Part shown: piece after piece, positions 21,098 to 35,019 of the stretch | Position numbering within the stretch: the first letter of the stretch is position 1 | How the letters are laid out: each line of letters starts with the position of its first letter | DNA from: Iris pallida | Lineage: Eukaryota; Streptophyta; Magnoliopsida; Asparagales; Iridaceae | Assembly: GCA_029216955.1 (NCBI GenBank) | Contig: JANAVB010016200.1 | Location: forward strand, 3,406,310 to 3,470,309 | Reading direction: 5' to 3' | DNA: 64,000 nt | The notes under the pieces: generated by a model | The model's input: the letters and a program-made list of their open reading frames with translations, nothing else | The model's database searches: none | Told to the model about the DNA's origin: nothing | Translations under genes and position numbers: made by a program

Positions 21098-24000
21098 TAT
21101 GGTTCCTTGAAGAATACCGGTTTCTGGAATTTTGTCGAGATTTTCTACCAAAACAGAGTCCACGTCTCCGAAGTGGCCAATAACGGAAGGGCCCTTTGAG
21201 AATTTAATTGCAAGTTACACAGAAGAAGAAGATGGCGTCGGTGCTTTTGAATTGAGCACCACTGTTAAAATCGCGCCAAGCGTCGAGGATTGGCAGTCAT
21301 ATTCGGTCTACCGCTGAATAAGAAAGCGAGGGATGATGTTTCTTACAGAAGATTGATAAAGGAAAAACAACAGCACCCACACCACCAGCATCATTGAGCC
21401 TGTGTAGAGATCACTTCACAAGATTGCTGGCTAATACTAAGGGCAAAACACTCAGAAGTCACGAATAAGGAAGTGAGAGACAAGTTCTTTGAATTGTTAC
21501 GACGGCTTCGTGGCGGAGATAGCGCTGTTAATCCAGATGATTGGCCAAGCTAATAATCTTCCACTTGTGCCAAACAGTATTCTTCACAATCTGGTGGTTC
21601 AAATTTGTCGGAGATTCTTGGCCTTGGTAGACAGTGTGGACGTCATCAACAGTATATGCTGGCAAGGTTAATCCTGGCATAGTAATGGATAGCATAAAGA
21701 GGAGTAGAAGCAAAACTGAACAGGGAGATTACTCAATGGCTTTCCACAAATTGGAAGGTTGCACAATATATTTCTCTATGGTTTGCAGAACATAGTAAAT
21801 TTGTGGAAAGGAAGTTCGCCCCAATTCCTGAGTACCCAAGATTTTTTCATGAATGGTATGAAATCTCAAAATTCCTCAAGGCCGAATATCACAACAAAAT
21901 GAGATCGAAGAGATATGGAAGATCTGGTTTACCTGTTGGAGAAGAAGAAGGACACAAAGAGAGATAGCCACCTATAGAAGAAGTTGAAAAAGAGGGAGAG
22001 GAAGAACACCAAGAAGCAGGTGGGATAATTTTGATGAACAACGGAACCACCAGCATCATGAAATGGGCGCTATGATGGACGACTCAGCAAAGGAATTGGA
22101 GGATTTGAGAAACATCATTCTGATATTCTTGTGCAGAATGAAGAACTCAAAGAAAAGTTAAAGAGATGGAGGCACAAGGAGTGCAGTTACATGCAGCCAA
22201 CTTTGAGAATGCCATACTCAAAAAAGCTGAAAGAGCTCGAGGCAAAGAAGCACAACAACGTGCAGTCAATGTTTGATGGAGGGCTCTGTGCAACTGGAGG
22301 ATTTGAAGAAGACATCATTCTGATATTCTTGCGCAGAATGAAGAACTCAAAGAAAAGTTAAAAGAGATGGAGTACAAGGGCCAGTTACGTGCAGCCAACC
22401 TTGAGAACGAAAAACTCAAAGAAAAGCTGAAAGAGCTCGAGGCACAAGAAGCACAACAACGTGCATCAACGTGGAGGAGGGCTCTGTGCATGAACTGAGG
22501 ATTTGAGAAAGCAGAATTCTGTTCTTAAATCAGAGCTACATGCACAGGTAAATTTTTCTATTCAAATTTGATTGTAATCTTCCAGGAGAATGACTATTCT
22601 CCGTGATTATAACACGGAGAATGGCATTATCCTGTTTTGAAACGGATAATTGCTATTCTCTATCATTTCGATACTGGAAAGGTTATTCTCTGTGTAATTC
22701 CAAACGGAGAATGCTATTCTCCGTATTATATTACACGGAGAATCATTTCTCGTGTTAGGTTCATCATACATTTCATTGTTGTTTGTTTTATTTCAGTGCG
22801 AACAACCAAGCAACTCAGAGAAACAAATGAAAGGCTCGTTGAGGAGAAAAGGGAGCTTCAAAATAAAGTTGAATCGTTTAATATTGAAGCCAATAAAAAG
22901 GATGGGAAATTGTTGATCTCCAAGCCATGGTTGAGCACTTCAGCGTGAGGAGATTAAGCACTGCTGAACTTGCTGCTCCAAAAGAAGCCAAAAGAAGAGA
23001 GGATCGGGGGAAAGAGGTTAATAAAAAATAGTTGGAGGGCTAATAAAAAGCGGAAGATTATGCCGCTCCGAAATTCGAGGAGACGCCAAAATGGCTGAAT
23101 TAAAGAAGAACCGGTCATACTAAGGGAATGCGATGAACTTTACTTTGGAAACATGTGGATGAAGAGCTGAAGAAGCAATACTCGACATCGTAATTCCTAA
23201 AAAGAAGTATCCAGATTATGTATCAGAACCCTTTTTTTCTTTGTGTTTTTTTCTAGACATCATAATTCACAATTATGTAATGAGAATATTTTATTAATTT
23301 AATCTAATAATTTTGTGCAGTGATATTGTATACTCATTTTTGCCGAAAAAGGATGAAAATGGAGTCACAGTCGAGCTGTCGGCAATAGACATGCAAGACA
23401 TACTCAACTATGAAGATGGAGGCTGGCATACTGAACCTAATAATAAGGAAGCTGAGAGAATTCAAGGCATAAAAGAAGGTGTCCCCGTCTAGTTCAAAGG
23501 ACGTGCCATTGATCCAGAAGCAAAAGCCGACGCCCCAATCACATAAGTGGTCTGCATTCATGATGCCCCACACATTGGTAAGACTCCAAACAGAAAACCA
23601 TATTCATGTGTACACCGATGAAAAATGACAGAAAAAATTACTCATGATATTGTGTTTTATTTTTGGAAAACAAACATCGTTGAACTGCCAATAACTAGAC
23701 GCAAATCCGACGCCCTTGAAAAACTTCCAAACAGATGTAGTAGACTTCGTCATGGGTTTGGAGGACGACATAGAGTTGCTATTCATCCCACTCTTAATAT
23801 ACCATCAACACTATACTCTGCTCACATTCAACTTTATCTCCTACGACTGGACACACTACAACTCCTTGAGGCAAAACACGTACGAAAAGTGCAAGGTGGA
23901 TGCAGAATTAATGAAGAACACTCTAGAGCCTATCGTCAGGAGAAAAGTTGATAGGATGAGGGAGAGATGCCCGGCGAAGATGGAGTATGAGAGCAAAAGT

Positions 24001-24142
24001 GCTGAATTGTTCTCCAAATTGCCCACAACAACTGGCACCCAACTGCCTCTTGTACATGGCGTATATATGAATATGTTGACGACTCTCCTTCGAAATACCG
24101 GGAGAAAATGACGATGAACTCACCAGAAGATTACAAAGATGA
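21098..24142 (+). pseudogene. Copy 2 of the Ulp1-like C48 protease gene, from exon 2
   Basis: Matches 1421-4549. It lacks exon 1 because the contig begins here. Dozens of single-base losses break every exon into short frames (for instance near 21181, 21290 and 21335). This pattern is that of uncorrected long-read sequence, not of evolution, because conserved codons are hit at random. Use copy 1 for the protein. Confidence 0.85.
22585..22760. repeat. Copy 2 of array 2 (ATTCTCCGT palindromes)
   Basis: Matches 2943-3125, with several arms shortened by one or two bases. Confidence 0.8.
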
Positions 24143-24319
24143 TGTTTGGTATGGGCTAAGAAGTTGCTTAAAAGCGAATATGTAACACGAACCAAGCAAT
24201 GACATTGTAAAACAATAATAATTATGTAATTGGGCAAGGAACTTCTGTCTTTATAAGCTCTGCTTTTTATAATAAAATCATTTTTGAATTACATTTACAT
24301 TGTCAAACCAAAAAAGTTT

Positions 24320-24990
24320 GAGGATTCTATTCTCCGTTTATCTTGAAACGGAGAATAACTTTTCCGTTTAAATTAAATCGTTTGAGGATTCTATTCACCG
24401 TTTATTTCGGAACGGATAATAACATTCTCCGTCTGTCTGAAACGGAGAATAACATTCCCAGTGGTAAAACCATTAAAATATTCATTCTCCATTTTTTTTA
24501 AACGGAGAATGACGTTCTTCGTGTCTTTTGAAACGGAGAATGTTATTCTCCGTTTAGTTTGAAAAGGAGAATGAAGATGAGCTTGATGAGAATATGACGA
24601 GGTTGGTATGGGCTAAGAAGACTACAATGATGAGGTTGGTATGGGCTAAGAATTAGATTCAAGAGAACTTCTGTCTTTTATAATGTCTTCTCTGATCTGT
24701 CTTTTATAATACTTGAAACGGAGAATAACATTCCCAGTGGTAAACACATTAAAATGTTCATTCTCCGTTTTTTTTAAAACGAGATGACGTTCTCTGTGTC
24801 TTTTGAAACGGAGAATGTTATTCTCCGTTTAGTTTGAAAGGGAATGAAGATGAGCTTGATGAGAATATGACGAGGTTGGTATGGGCTAAGAAGACTACAA
24901 TGATGAGGTTGGTATGGGCTAAGAATTAGATTTCAAGAGAACTTTTGTCTTTTATAATGTCTGCTCTGATCTATCTTTTATAATAAAATT
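24320..24990. repeat. Copy 2 of array 3 and its 277-bp tandem unit
   Basis: Matches 4735-5410. Confidence 0.8.
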
Positions 24991-25099
24991 ATTTTGAGTT
25001 ACATTTACATTGTGAAAACCACGAAAAGTTTGACTTTTGAGTTACATTTATATTATGAAAGTCTGAAATACTACATAAAATCCTACTATCAAGAAAAAA

Positions 25100-26345
25100 G
25101 TTGAATGTGAGCTGTGTGCGGACATCACAGAGCAATGGAACTCCTTGAGGCAAAGGAATTCCTTGAGACAAATCACTTCATCGTGCATCGTCAGCAATGG
25201 AACTCCCTGAACAAAGGAAACTCCGTGTATAGTCAGAGCAATGGAACTCCATGAACAAAGGAACTCCGTTTATAGTCAGAGCGAATCAAAGTGCGAGCGC
25301 TTCGACAGAGTGTGGGTTGGCAATAAATCCAAACCCAGGCACATCTCCTCTTCTGAAGGACTTCACCACCAAAGCTTCTTCAACCAAAACCCTGCGGCTC
25401 TTCCAGTAACCAACAGGAAAGTCTTGCCAAGGTAGGGGATCGGTAGAGTGCATCTCTAGGATGAAGAAAGATGCCTTTGCAAGGTGCTCTGCCTCAAGGA
25501 AATCCTTTGCAAGGTCCTTTGCTCTCAAGGAATTCCTTTGCAAGGTCCTTTGCTCTCAAGGAATTCCTTTTGCTTCTGTTCCTGTACCTCAAGGAATTCA
25601 TCTTGCTCTTGCTCGACGATGCACGATAAAGTGATTTGCCTCAAGGAGTCATCCAAAGGTTCCTATGCTTGACGAAACATGATGAAGTGATTTGCCTCAA
25701 GGAATTCATTGAAAGCTTCGACTGTGAAGGAGGAGTGTTGTTTCCATCGTCTTTCAGTTCGTATCCACGTGGTAGATGTTCTTCATCGTGCATCGTCAGA
25801 GCATAGGAACCGTTGGATGACTCCTTGAGGCAAGTCACTTCATCGTGCATCCTCCGAGCAAAGGAACTCACTGAGGCAAAGGAATTCCTTGAGGCAGAGC
25901 ACGTGTAAAGGCATCCTTCTTCATCATGGAACACGTCGAAGAAATGAACTCCTTGCGGCAAAGGAACACCGTGCATAGTCCGAGCGAATCAACGTGCGGC
26001 GCTTCGACAGAGCGTAGAACGATAATAAATCCATACCAGGTACATCTCGTCTTTGAAGGACTTCACCACCGTGCATCGTCGACCAATGGAACACGTCGAA
26101 GAAATGAACTCCTTGCGGCAAAGGAACACCATGCATAGTCCGAGCCAATCAACGTGCGGCGCTTCGACAGAGCGTGGGTTGGCAATAAATCCAAACCCAG
26201 GCACATCTCAGTCTTCTGAAGGACTTCACCACCAAGCTTCTTCGAACGAGGAGATCGACAACCAAGAGGAAAGCGTCTTGCCAAGGCGGGGGATCGGTAG
26301 AGTCCATCTCCACAACAAAAGCTAAGTGAGGCGAGAACAAACTCT
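25100..26345. repeat. Copy 2 of the direct/inverted repeat block
   Basis: Matches 5530-6797. The 221-codon minus-strand frame of copy 1 is broken into pieces of 71-111 codons here by indels, which weakens the case for a gene. Confidence 0.75.
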
Positions 26346-26547
26346 CCCTAACTACTGCCATTATATGCAGGAACAACTCGGACTCATGCGCCAAGTAGCA
26401 GCCACTTCGAATTCAATTCAATTAATTTCCATCAATACCAATGCATCTGTCCCTTCTCAAGTAAAGCTAAGTAAGACTAGAATAAACTCTCTCAACTACT
26501 GCCATTTATATGCCATTAATACCAATGAATCTGCCCCTTCGAATTCT

Positions 26548-26905
26548 GCCAACTTTGATATCCCCACTGTATCAAGTTTTTTTCTGATACAGTAGGGGGT
26601 ATCAAAGTTTTGATACCCCCTATGTATGACATGTGGGCCCTTCCTACTTTATAAAATGTGTACACACATATATATACCATAAATTTTGAGAGGGCCCACA
26701 TGTCATACATAGGGGGTATCAAAACTTTGATACCCCCTACTGTATCAAAGTTTTGATACCCCCTATGTATGACATGTGGGCCCCTTCTGCTTTGTAAAAA
26801 CGTGTAAACATATATATACACATAAATTTTGAGATGGCCCACATGTCATACATAGGGGGTATCAAAACTTTGATACCCCCTACTGTATCAAAGTTTCTCT
26901 CCTGT
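26548..26905. repeat. Copy 2 of the nested GATACCCCCTA palindromes
   Basis: Matches 6991-7345. The 29-bp arms are again intact, so they are real. Confidence 0.8.
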
Positions 26906-26980
26906 ATCAAAGTTTTTTCCCTTTTAAATGGGCCCCATACATAACTTACAAAAAGATAAAATAAAACAAAATTTGTTATA

Positions 26981-27042
26981 GTCAGATTTGAACCAATGAC
27001 CTCTTAAATCAAGTCTAGCATTGTAACCACGACACCACAATA
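26981..27042 (-). other. Copy 2 of the Thr-like tRNA relic
   Basis: Matches 7425-7488 with two bases lost. Confidence 0.4.
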
Positions 27043-27044
27043 GC

Positions 27045-27435
27045 ATTCTCCTGTTTTATTAACGAGAATAGAATTCTCCGTTTTGAGTTACACAGAATAG
27101 CATTCCCAGTGTTAAAAACACTTAGAATGTCCATTCTCCGTTTTAATTGAAACGGAGAATGATATTCTCCGTTCATTATAACGGAGAATTATATTCTCCG
27201 TTTGAACTGCACGGAGAATGCCGTTCCCAGTATTAAAACGATTGAGGATTCTATTCGTCGTTTAATTTGGAACGGAGAACGACATTCTCTGTTTAATTTG
27301 AAACGGAGAATAGATTCCCAGTGTTAAAAACACATTAGAATGTTCATTCTCCGTTTTAATTTGAAACGGAGAATGATATTCTCCGTTTTGAACTGCACGG
27401 AGAACATATTTTCTCCATTTTATTTTGATGCTCCG
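27045..27435. repeat. Copy 2 of array 4
   Basis: Matches 7490-7885; the same order of palindromes and TTCCCAGTGTTAAAA linkers. Confidence 0.8.
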
Positions 27436-27589
27436 TTTTGAACTTGGAATTTGATATTCTCCATTTTTATCTAATTGTCTTCTCAAACTTTTGCATTGGA
27501 GAACATATTTTTATCTAATTGTCTCATGTGAATGACATCTTGCCACATAAGAAAGACATTGTCTTAAGTCAACGATGTTTCATTTTATT

Positions 27590-30137
27590 CTATTTGCTCT
27601 TTGTCGCTATTTCGCTTTCGTACTTTACAATTACGAAAATTGTGATCCAATTTTTTACAAACTCTACATACTCTAGGCTTCGGGATAGGATGACTTTCTG
27701 TAGGCTGGCTTGATTTCCCTTGAGAAGGCCTTCCTTTTGTGCTACCGGATTTGGCTCTTTTAAAGCTTCATACACTCCATGAACTGCATCAGCTACCATT
27801 TGTTCTTCTTCACCAATATCGGTCACCATTTCTTTCAACTCCATCAGACAGACATCAACTCCGTTTCCCTCTCTTGAATTTTGCTTGATTTTTTACAATA
27901 GTATGTAAACAGATTAACTTGTTCATGAATACCACTATACCTTCTGCTCTCAATACCGTCTGGGTGGATGAATCTTCTTTCTGAGCCAGGTCCGGAGAGA
28001 TAACTCTCTTTGCAATCCTTGAGCCAACGAGATTTTATCAAGTTCTTTAGAATATCTCCAATTTGCAATCTCTTCATTGCTGAAAAAATATGCCACAAGG
28101 AATCCCCTTGGTCTCCATCCACAAGCATTCACAATTTATGATGTTGTCGGCCGGATCAAATGTAACCTTCCGGTTGATACTGTTTGGCGACATATACTTT
28201 GGATAGTGCAAACTTCTGTCGCTCTTATGATGTGATGATGGAGAACAGTATATGCATCAGAACGTGTGATTCCTTCCTTACATCTATAAACACCGTTTTG
28301 GTGTAAATTACGGCAAATTTACCTTCTATTACGCCATGCTAGTTTGATTCACAACTGGTGTTGAGAGTTTATCATTGACATGCTTACCCATCTGGCCGTA
28401 ACGTAAGGCCGCCAAACCGTAGTTACAATTTTGAAGGGCCTTCCATAGTGGCAGCTTCTCATTCAAAAACCTTTTCAGAAATGCGTTCATAGATTCACAT
28501 CTATTTGTTGCGGTAGAACCGCCAAAATAATTTCCACGTAGGAATGTGTCCGCCCATCGCTCCCATTCTGTACAATGCAGTGGTCCACTCATTGTTCTCT
28601 ACATTATAATCTGTTAGCATCTGCTGCCAACGGTTTTTAAATTCTTCGACTGAATAGTACTGTTTAGAAAACATGGATAGTAACTAAAGTTGTGATATTG
28701 TAACAACAACATACTTCAAAGTAAAGTAGCAATTGTGCGATGTACCTTTTCAGAAGACTCAGTTTATTGTAAAAACCCTCTCGGGTACATGTTTGGCAGC
28801 ATTGTTTAGGATATGCCATGAGCACGTTCGATGAACTACGCTGGGCATTAAATCCTCAATTGCTTTATTCATGGATCTGCAACCATCCGTGAGAACTGTC
28901 ACTGGTAATTTGCCATTCATACACTCTAGGAATTTTTCTAGAACCCAAGAATATGTCTCTGCAGTCTCATTATGGATCATTGCAAACCCAAACACACAAT
29001 CATCGCATGATTGTTTGTACCCACTAGAACCACCAACGGTATTTGACTTCTATTTGTTTTATATGTAGAATCGAATGCTAGTGAATCTCCAAATAATCCC
29101 TAATCGAATCGACATGCACCGTCAGCCCAAAAGAGATGGGTCAATCTGGAATCTTCGTCTACCTTGTACGCGTAGAAGAAATCTGGGTCACTGCCCTCCT
29201 TAGATTGAAGAAATTAAGTGTTTTCGTAGCATGAACATCGTCTAGTGCTCTACTATCTTGAGCTAGAGCGTTGTTAAATCCTTTCTCGTCCATCCAACAT
29301 TATCCCAGCCACCTTTCTTTGGATAATTAAATTCCATATCTGTCCAATCCCCATCCCTGATTTCTACATAAGTTTAATTTTTCCAACTCTGCGGGTGATA
29401 TCGTACGATGGGATCTTAAAAAAACTGTTTCATAATCATTCGCCAGGATATGGTTGTGATGTACATGAAATTTTTTGACGAACCACATCTTTGTTTTATC
29501 GGTGTACCCAATACGAAAAATTGCTTTATAACCACTTCTGCTTTCACTTCTTGGCTCAGAACCCTGTGAGAAGCTTCCTTGTATTTTTGTGTCTGAATCC
29601 CGCATTCGAACAACACCAACTACGGACCATCACCATCTAGATTTGTTTTTCTTTACCTCGTTCTTTCTAATACTGAAACCATATGCTTTGAATATATCCG
29701 GTAGAATGTCTCTGCTTCTTCAATAGAGTTGAACTGTAGGCCAACAATATCTTCTTCTAAGAAATTTTGGATCTTTTTAATGTTGGCAGACTACAATATT
29801 TTTTATCGTCGTTGCATCGAAATCCAATGGAGATTCACCATCGTCCCTAAGAACAATAAAACAAAATAAACATGAGAATAAATGTAAAAATATATGCATT
29901 TCTTAAATCCATAAGAAGGGTGATACGAAATACATTTTGTTGTTTGCGTTGATGTCGTCGTCGTCGTTATGATGCATTCTTCCATTTTTCTTCATCTTGT
30001 TCTTTACTGTCTCCTAAGTTAACATCTTCCAAACTTTGCTCATCATCCAAATCATCTGACAGTCCTCTTGAAAGGAAGCTTTCTTCATCGACTAAATCTT
30101 CCACACGACGATCACTTTCTCCATGTGACGTCGACAT
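27590..30137 (-). pseudogene. Copy 2 of the FAR1-like MULE transposase gene
   Basis: Matches 8042-10625. It restores the reading frame through the FAR1 zinc-finger region (29327-29605: FRIGYTDKTKMWFVKKFHVHHNH), which copy 1 breaks. It also keeps YYCKKSSKIQERE after the SWIM region, where copy 1 has a stop. Conversely it is broken in the SWIM finger and the C-terminal knuckle, where copy 1 is intact. The TAG before GLFGDSLAFD (29100-29102) is shared. Confidence 0.8.
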
Positions 30138-30204
30138 TGAAGAAAATAGAGTGTGTTAGAAACCAGCAGAAGAAACGAAGGACAAGAAACAATACAAGAA
30201 GAAA

Positions 30205-30632
30205 GAGTAATGCTATATTCGTACCTCCAAATTGTCCCTCTAATATATCCCTCCCATCTGATGTGGCATGTTAAATAATAGTGTGTGTCATCTGACATGA
30301 CTGATGACATGGCAAATTTTAATCCAAAAGTTAACTACCCAATTTTCTCCATAATTAACGTTAATAACAATGTTAATTTAATGTTAATATTAATTTATGT
30401 TAATATTAATGCAATGTTAATGTTAATGTTAATATTAATATTAATATATTATTGTTAATGTTACGATAAATTATATTAATATATATTAATGTTAATGTTA
30501 ATATTAACTTTATTGTTAATTTTTATTTTAAAAAAAATTGCCACGTCAGCTGCCAGATCAACATATCACGTCAGCTGCCACGTAAGGATGGACAGTTTGA
30601 AAGGCAATTTGGAGGTACAAAAAGCATTATTC
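30205..30632. mobile_element. Copy 2 of the Mutator-type MITE
   Basis: Matches 10693-11127. The 9-bp flanks AAGAAGAAA (30196-30204) and AGGAAGAAA (30633-30641) are identical to copy 1, confirming the single mismatch. Confidence 0.8.
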
Positions 30633-31809
30633 AGGAAGAAACAACTTCCAGCAAGGCAACAACACAACTTTTTCGTCTTCCTTGTAGTAACTCCGCCACG
30701 TGGCCCTCTTTTGAGGCTCATGAAAAATCTTGAGTGATTCTAGGAGCAAGCATAATTTTAAGAAAACAACTTCCAACAACCAACTTTCTCGTCTTCTGGG
30801 TACATGTATTAAAATTGTGTAGCTAATAACGCATGAGGAAACATGCAACAGCATTCTTCACGTGGCCCTCTTCTGTAGGATAAGCATGCAGCAGCATTTA
30901 ATGCTACAAAATCCTATTGTCTTGTTATGTGTGTGTGTATCCTATGTGGCATGAGGCAGAAGACAATATCGCATAGGCGGCTATATTCACAAATGACAAT
31001 AAGTTTAAAAATTATCTCCAATGCAAAAAAAGTATTGAGAAGACATACAAAGTAATTTTTTACAACTTCCAAGACAACTTTTACTCTTCTAATGATATGG
31101 TATCAGTGTTTATTATTAAATTGTAGGATAACGCATGCAGAGCATTTAAGCTACAGGGATCTGTTGTGTAAGGAACACAACCTGTGAGAGAGAACCCGAG
31201 AGAGAGAGAGAGAGAGAAAAGAGAGTGTGGGAGATGGGATAAGAGGAAGGATCGAGCTCGACTAGATTTAAACTTAAAATTCAATTTTTGGTTATCATTA
31301 CTAATTACTAGTTCGCACGTCCGAGTTTAGACGAACACTAACCGAGCCCGACCAACGTGACATCAGCTAGTAGGTTTCTAATTCCGTGACATCCTGTTAA
31401 TTTAAATTTTATAATATTATTGAAACTAATATTAATACTAAAATTTAAAATAGTTTTTGATTTAACATTTACTCAAACTAGTTAAAGTTAAAATTGCTTC
31501 TTTTTTTTTTAAAATATATTGGAACTACAATTAATATTAACATTCGCTTGTCCCGTAGTTTAAGTCGTATTTCACTGCTTCTTGCTTAAGTCTATGCACC
31601 CAAAGAACTTGATTGTTCAAGTCGAACGCGTGCACAGCACGTTCCCTCGATGCAAGGCTTGTAGCCCTTGCTTGTCAAGTCCTTGCACGAACACATTAGA
31701 AAAGAGTTTTGTTGGGCTATCGAAGTATAGCAGCACCGTCCCGGTCACGTGCATTTGTTAGCAGTGAAAGGGTGAAGGCCACTGGCAATGTCAAGCCATC
31801 ACGGACTAT

Positions 31810-32440
31810 AGCTGGGTTAGACGACGACCCTTTTGCGGCGGGCGGAAATCGGTCCCTTGGCCTAGGAATGGATTGGTTAAGGAGCAATACACAAGAATAT
31901 ACTGCCATATTGCAGGATTATTTTGGTATTCCCGGTGAGGCAGAGTTTTTATTTTTCGGTGAGGCAGAGTTTTCACCATCGACTTGATTCCAGGGACGGC
32001 ACTAGGATCGGAGAAGTCTACAGGATGGCACCTTCAAAGTTGGAAATCTTGTACAAGATGATTGAAGAACTCAGAACCAAAGGATTCATTCGTGCTACTG
32101 GATCGCCTTGGGGAGCACCGATGCTTCTTGTGAAGAAGAAGGATGGTACATCAAGATTATGTTTGATTATCGTACATTGATGTCTTATTTGATCAGCTCA
32201 AGGGAGCGGCTGATTCTCGAATATTGACTTGCGGTCATGTGGGTACCATCAGATCCGAGTCAGAGAGCAAGTCATCCCGAACATCATTCAGATCGAGGTA
32301 TGGACATTAGGATTTCCTTGTAAGCCATTTAGCGACCAGTGTGCCAGCCCGTATTCATGGACCCCATGAATCGTATCTTCATGCACTATTTGGATCAATT
32401 CGTGATAGTGTTCATAGACGACATCTTAGTCTATAGCTGT
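31810..32440 (+). pseudogene. Copy 2 of the gypsy pol fragment
   Basis: Matches 12333-12975, including FIDDILVYS at about 32412. Confidence 0.8.
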
Positions 32441-32469
32441 AGTGCCCCGTCCCTACATCGTGCCCCGTA

Positions 32470-33205
32470 CTCCGTCCACGGGGTACGCGAGAAAGGAACA
32501 GTGTCGCTATCGACTCGATCGGGACCGATAGGTCGGGATCGATTGACTCGATCGAACGGGAACGGTTGAATTAAGATCCATCTCTCGCCTGAAGTAAACT
32601 CAAGGTGAGTGGCTGACCCTCCTCTCTCGACCCCTTCCTAGGTAATCGTATAATGTTGTTGCGAATGAAAGGATAAATGCAAGGGCACAAACACGAAAAA
32701 GGGATTGAGTTTTCAAAGATAATGTAGGCTATGCTTAATAACTAAAAGGAAAATATGTCTTCGCACGGTGGACAACTTGTCAACAAGCGGTAGTTTCCTC
32801 GAGCAGCAACCCGGGCCACGGGACCGTTTCGACCTAGGAGGAAACAGGGTATAGTCGTGCATAAATTTCAGCACAGGTTAATAGGGACTTGCATCGGAGC
32901 TAGCTACTTGTTGAAAGGACCCGATTAACAAGCTATACGTCCAGGATGTTTGTGATACCAGTGACGTCGAAGAGGACGAGGCGAAGGAGGTCAGTCACTC
33001 GCTTTAGACTTGCTTCAAGCGAGCGACTGGTTGGCTGCGCTGACGTCGCCTACGCGATCACCTGCAACCCGCTGAATATGGGACTTGGTTCCAAGAAGCC
33101 ATTCCATACGTGAAATGGATCTTAATTCAACCGTTCCTGTTCGATCGACCCGGCCGATTCCGACCTATCGGTCCCAACCGAATCGGTAGCGACATTGTTC
33201 CTTTC
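32470..33205. mobile_element. Copy 2 of the foldback-like element
   Basis: Matches 13000-13765, both arms present. Confidence 0.5.
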
Positions 33206-34470
33206 TCGTGCACCCTGTCACGACCTGCACCCGAAGTTAGGGCATGAGTGCGTGACAGCGTCCCAGCCTACACCGCAGAAATGACGTAGAACGCTGTCTA
33301 GTTCTATTATCTAACAACAATTATAATATCTTTTCCTGTCGAGAACGGTCAACTCCGAATGGAGGACAAGCAATGACAATATAATATACTCAAAAGCTAT
33401 GATATTGTTGCGACCGTCCAGTGTTGGTATTTATGTATGGTATTTATGGTGCACATCATCTTAATTCAACCGAGTAGTTCAAAGGAGGGAATTATGTATG
33501 GTATTTATGGTGCACATCATTAGGACGGGTTTGACCGTCCAATGTTGTGATAAGCTATGATATCAGTAAGTTTGGGATCCTTCGGATATTGGGCTAGCAA
33601 CCCGTATCGAAGCGATCATAGTCTTACACATAAGGATGCCAAAGATGCATTACGGTACGAAACACCGTGACCTTCATATAGATAGGCCGGTGGGCTGAGA
33701 TTAGCGCTGGGTGCAGGCGCAGGGCCTGCCACCCTTATGCATATGTTTAAGTTTACGGTTGGTTGGTTGAGTGAAATGATATAATTTTTTATGTAAAGTT
33801 CTAACCTTGCAGGCTAGGCGAAACGGGGCATAGATGAGCACGATCACTATGTTTGTTAAGATTATGTCTAACTGTATCTGCCGCAGAGACACGGTAGTGG
33901 AAAAGTTCAGGATATGTTCGGCTCGAGGCGGGGCTCAGCTTGGACGTGCCGATGCATGGAGTCCTTAGCATTCAAGAGGAGCTACCGCATTGGCGTTCAG
34001 ACTTGCGACATGGAGATGTTCAGTCGAAGACTACTTGTTGGCTATAAAGAGCATAATGTATGGAACAATGTACTCCTTTGTGAGCTAGAGAGATCATGAG
34101 CGTTGTAGCCAATTGGCATGTTAAGTTGGGCTATTCAGAGCCATTGTAACCTTCAGTTCATTATCATAAAAGAGATTCTTGTTGTATACTACGTTTTCCT
34201 TCCGCTGCTTATGTTATCAATTTGAGCTATAAACACTATTGTGAATCTGCTATCTTGCGTTGCACGAGCGCAACTCCAGGCTCGTGCGGCATCACGCTCC
34301 AGCGAGGACGATGATTCAGGTGAAAACTTGATAATGATGAAGACGGTAACTCGGTCGACAATCGTAAGTATCGAGGTATGATCGGGAAAATTTAACAGTA
34401 GCATTAATATTAAATATACATTGGCTTTTCTGTTAATTTAAAATTTACAATATAATTAAAACTAATATTA

Positions 34471-34870
34471 CGAAAATGCTATTTGCACCCAAAAAATTTG
34501 GGTGATATCATCTTCCATTATGTGGCATATGACATGGTTGCTAACATGACAGCTGACATGGCAAAATTTAACAATAAAATTAATATTAAAATTAACATTA
34601 ATAGTAAATAATATTATATTAAATTAGCTTTAACATTAATATTAACATTAATATTAATATTAACATTAACATTAACATTAGCATTAGCATTAACATTAAC
34701 ATTAATATTAATATTGACATTAACATTAACATTAAAAAAATTTGGGTAATTAATTTTTGGGGTTAAAATTTGCCATTTCAGCTGTTATGTCATCTGCATA
34801 TCAGATGTCACATAATGGGAGATGGCATCACCCAAATATGTTGGGAGCCCAAACGCCAGTGGCATTACCG
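34471..34870. mobile_element. Copy 2 of the TTAAT-core MITE
   Basis: Matches 15025-15423. Confidence 0.65.
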
Positions 34871-35019
34871 TTATTTTCCAATAGATTCGTACCTTGTTCA
34901 GTCACACCCCTCCACGAGCGGGTTACACCCCCCCTAAAGAGGGGTTAAATAGCCTTTTCCAAAGAAGAAACCCATCCGACTAGAGAGAAACAAAGGAGAG
35001 AAGAAGAAGAACAGTCGCA

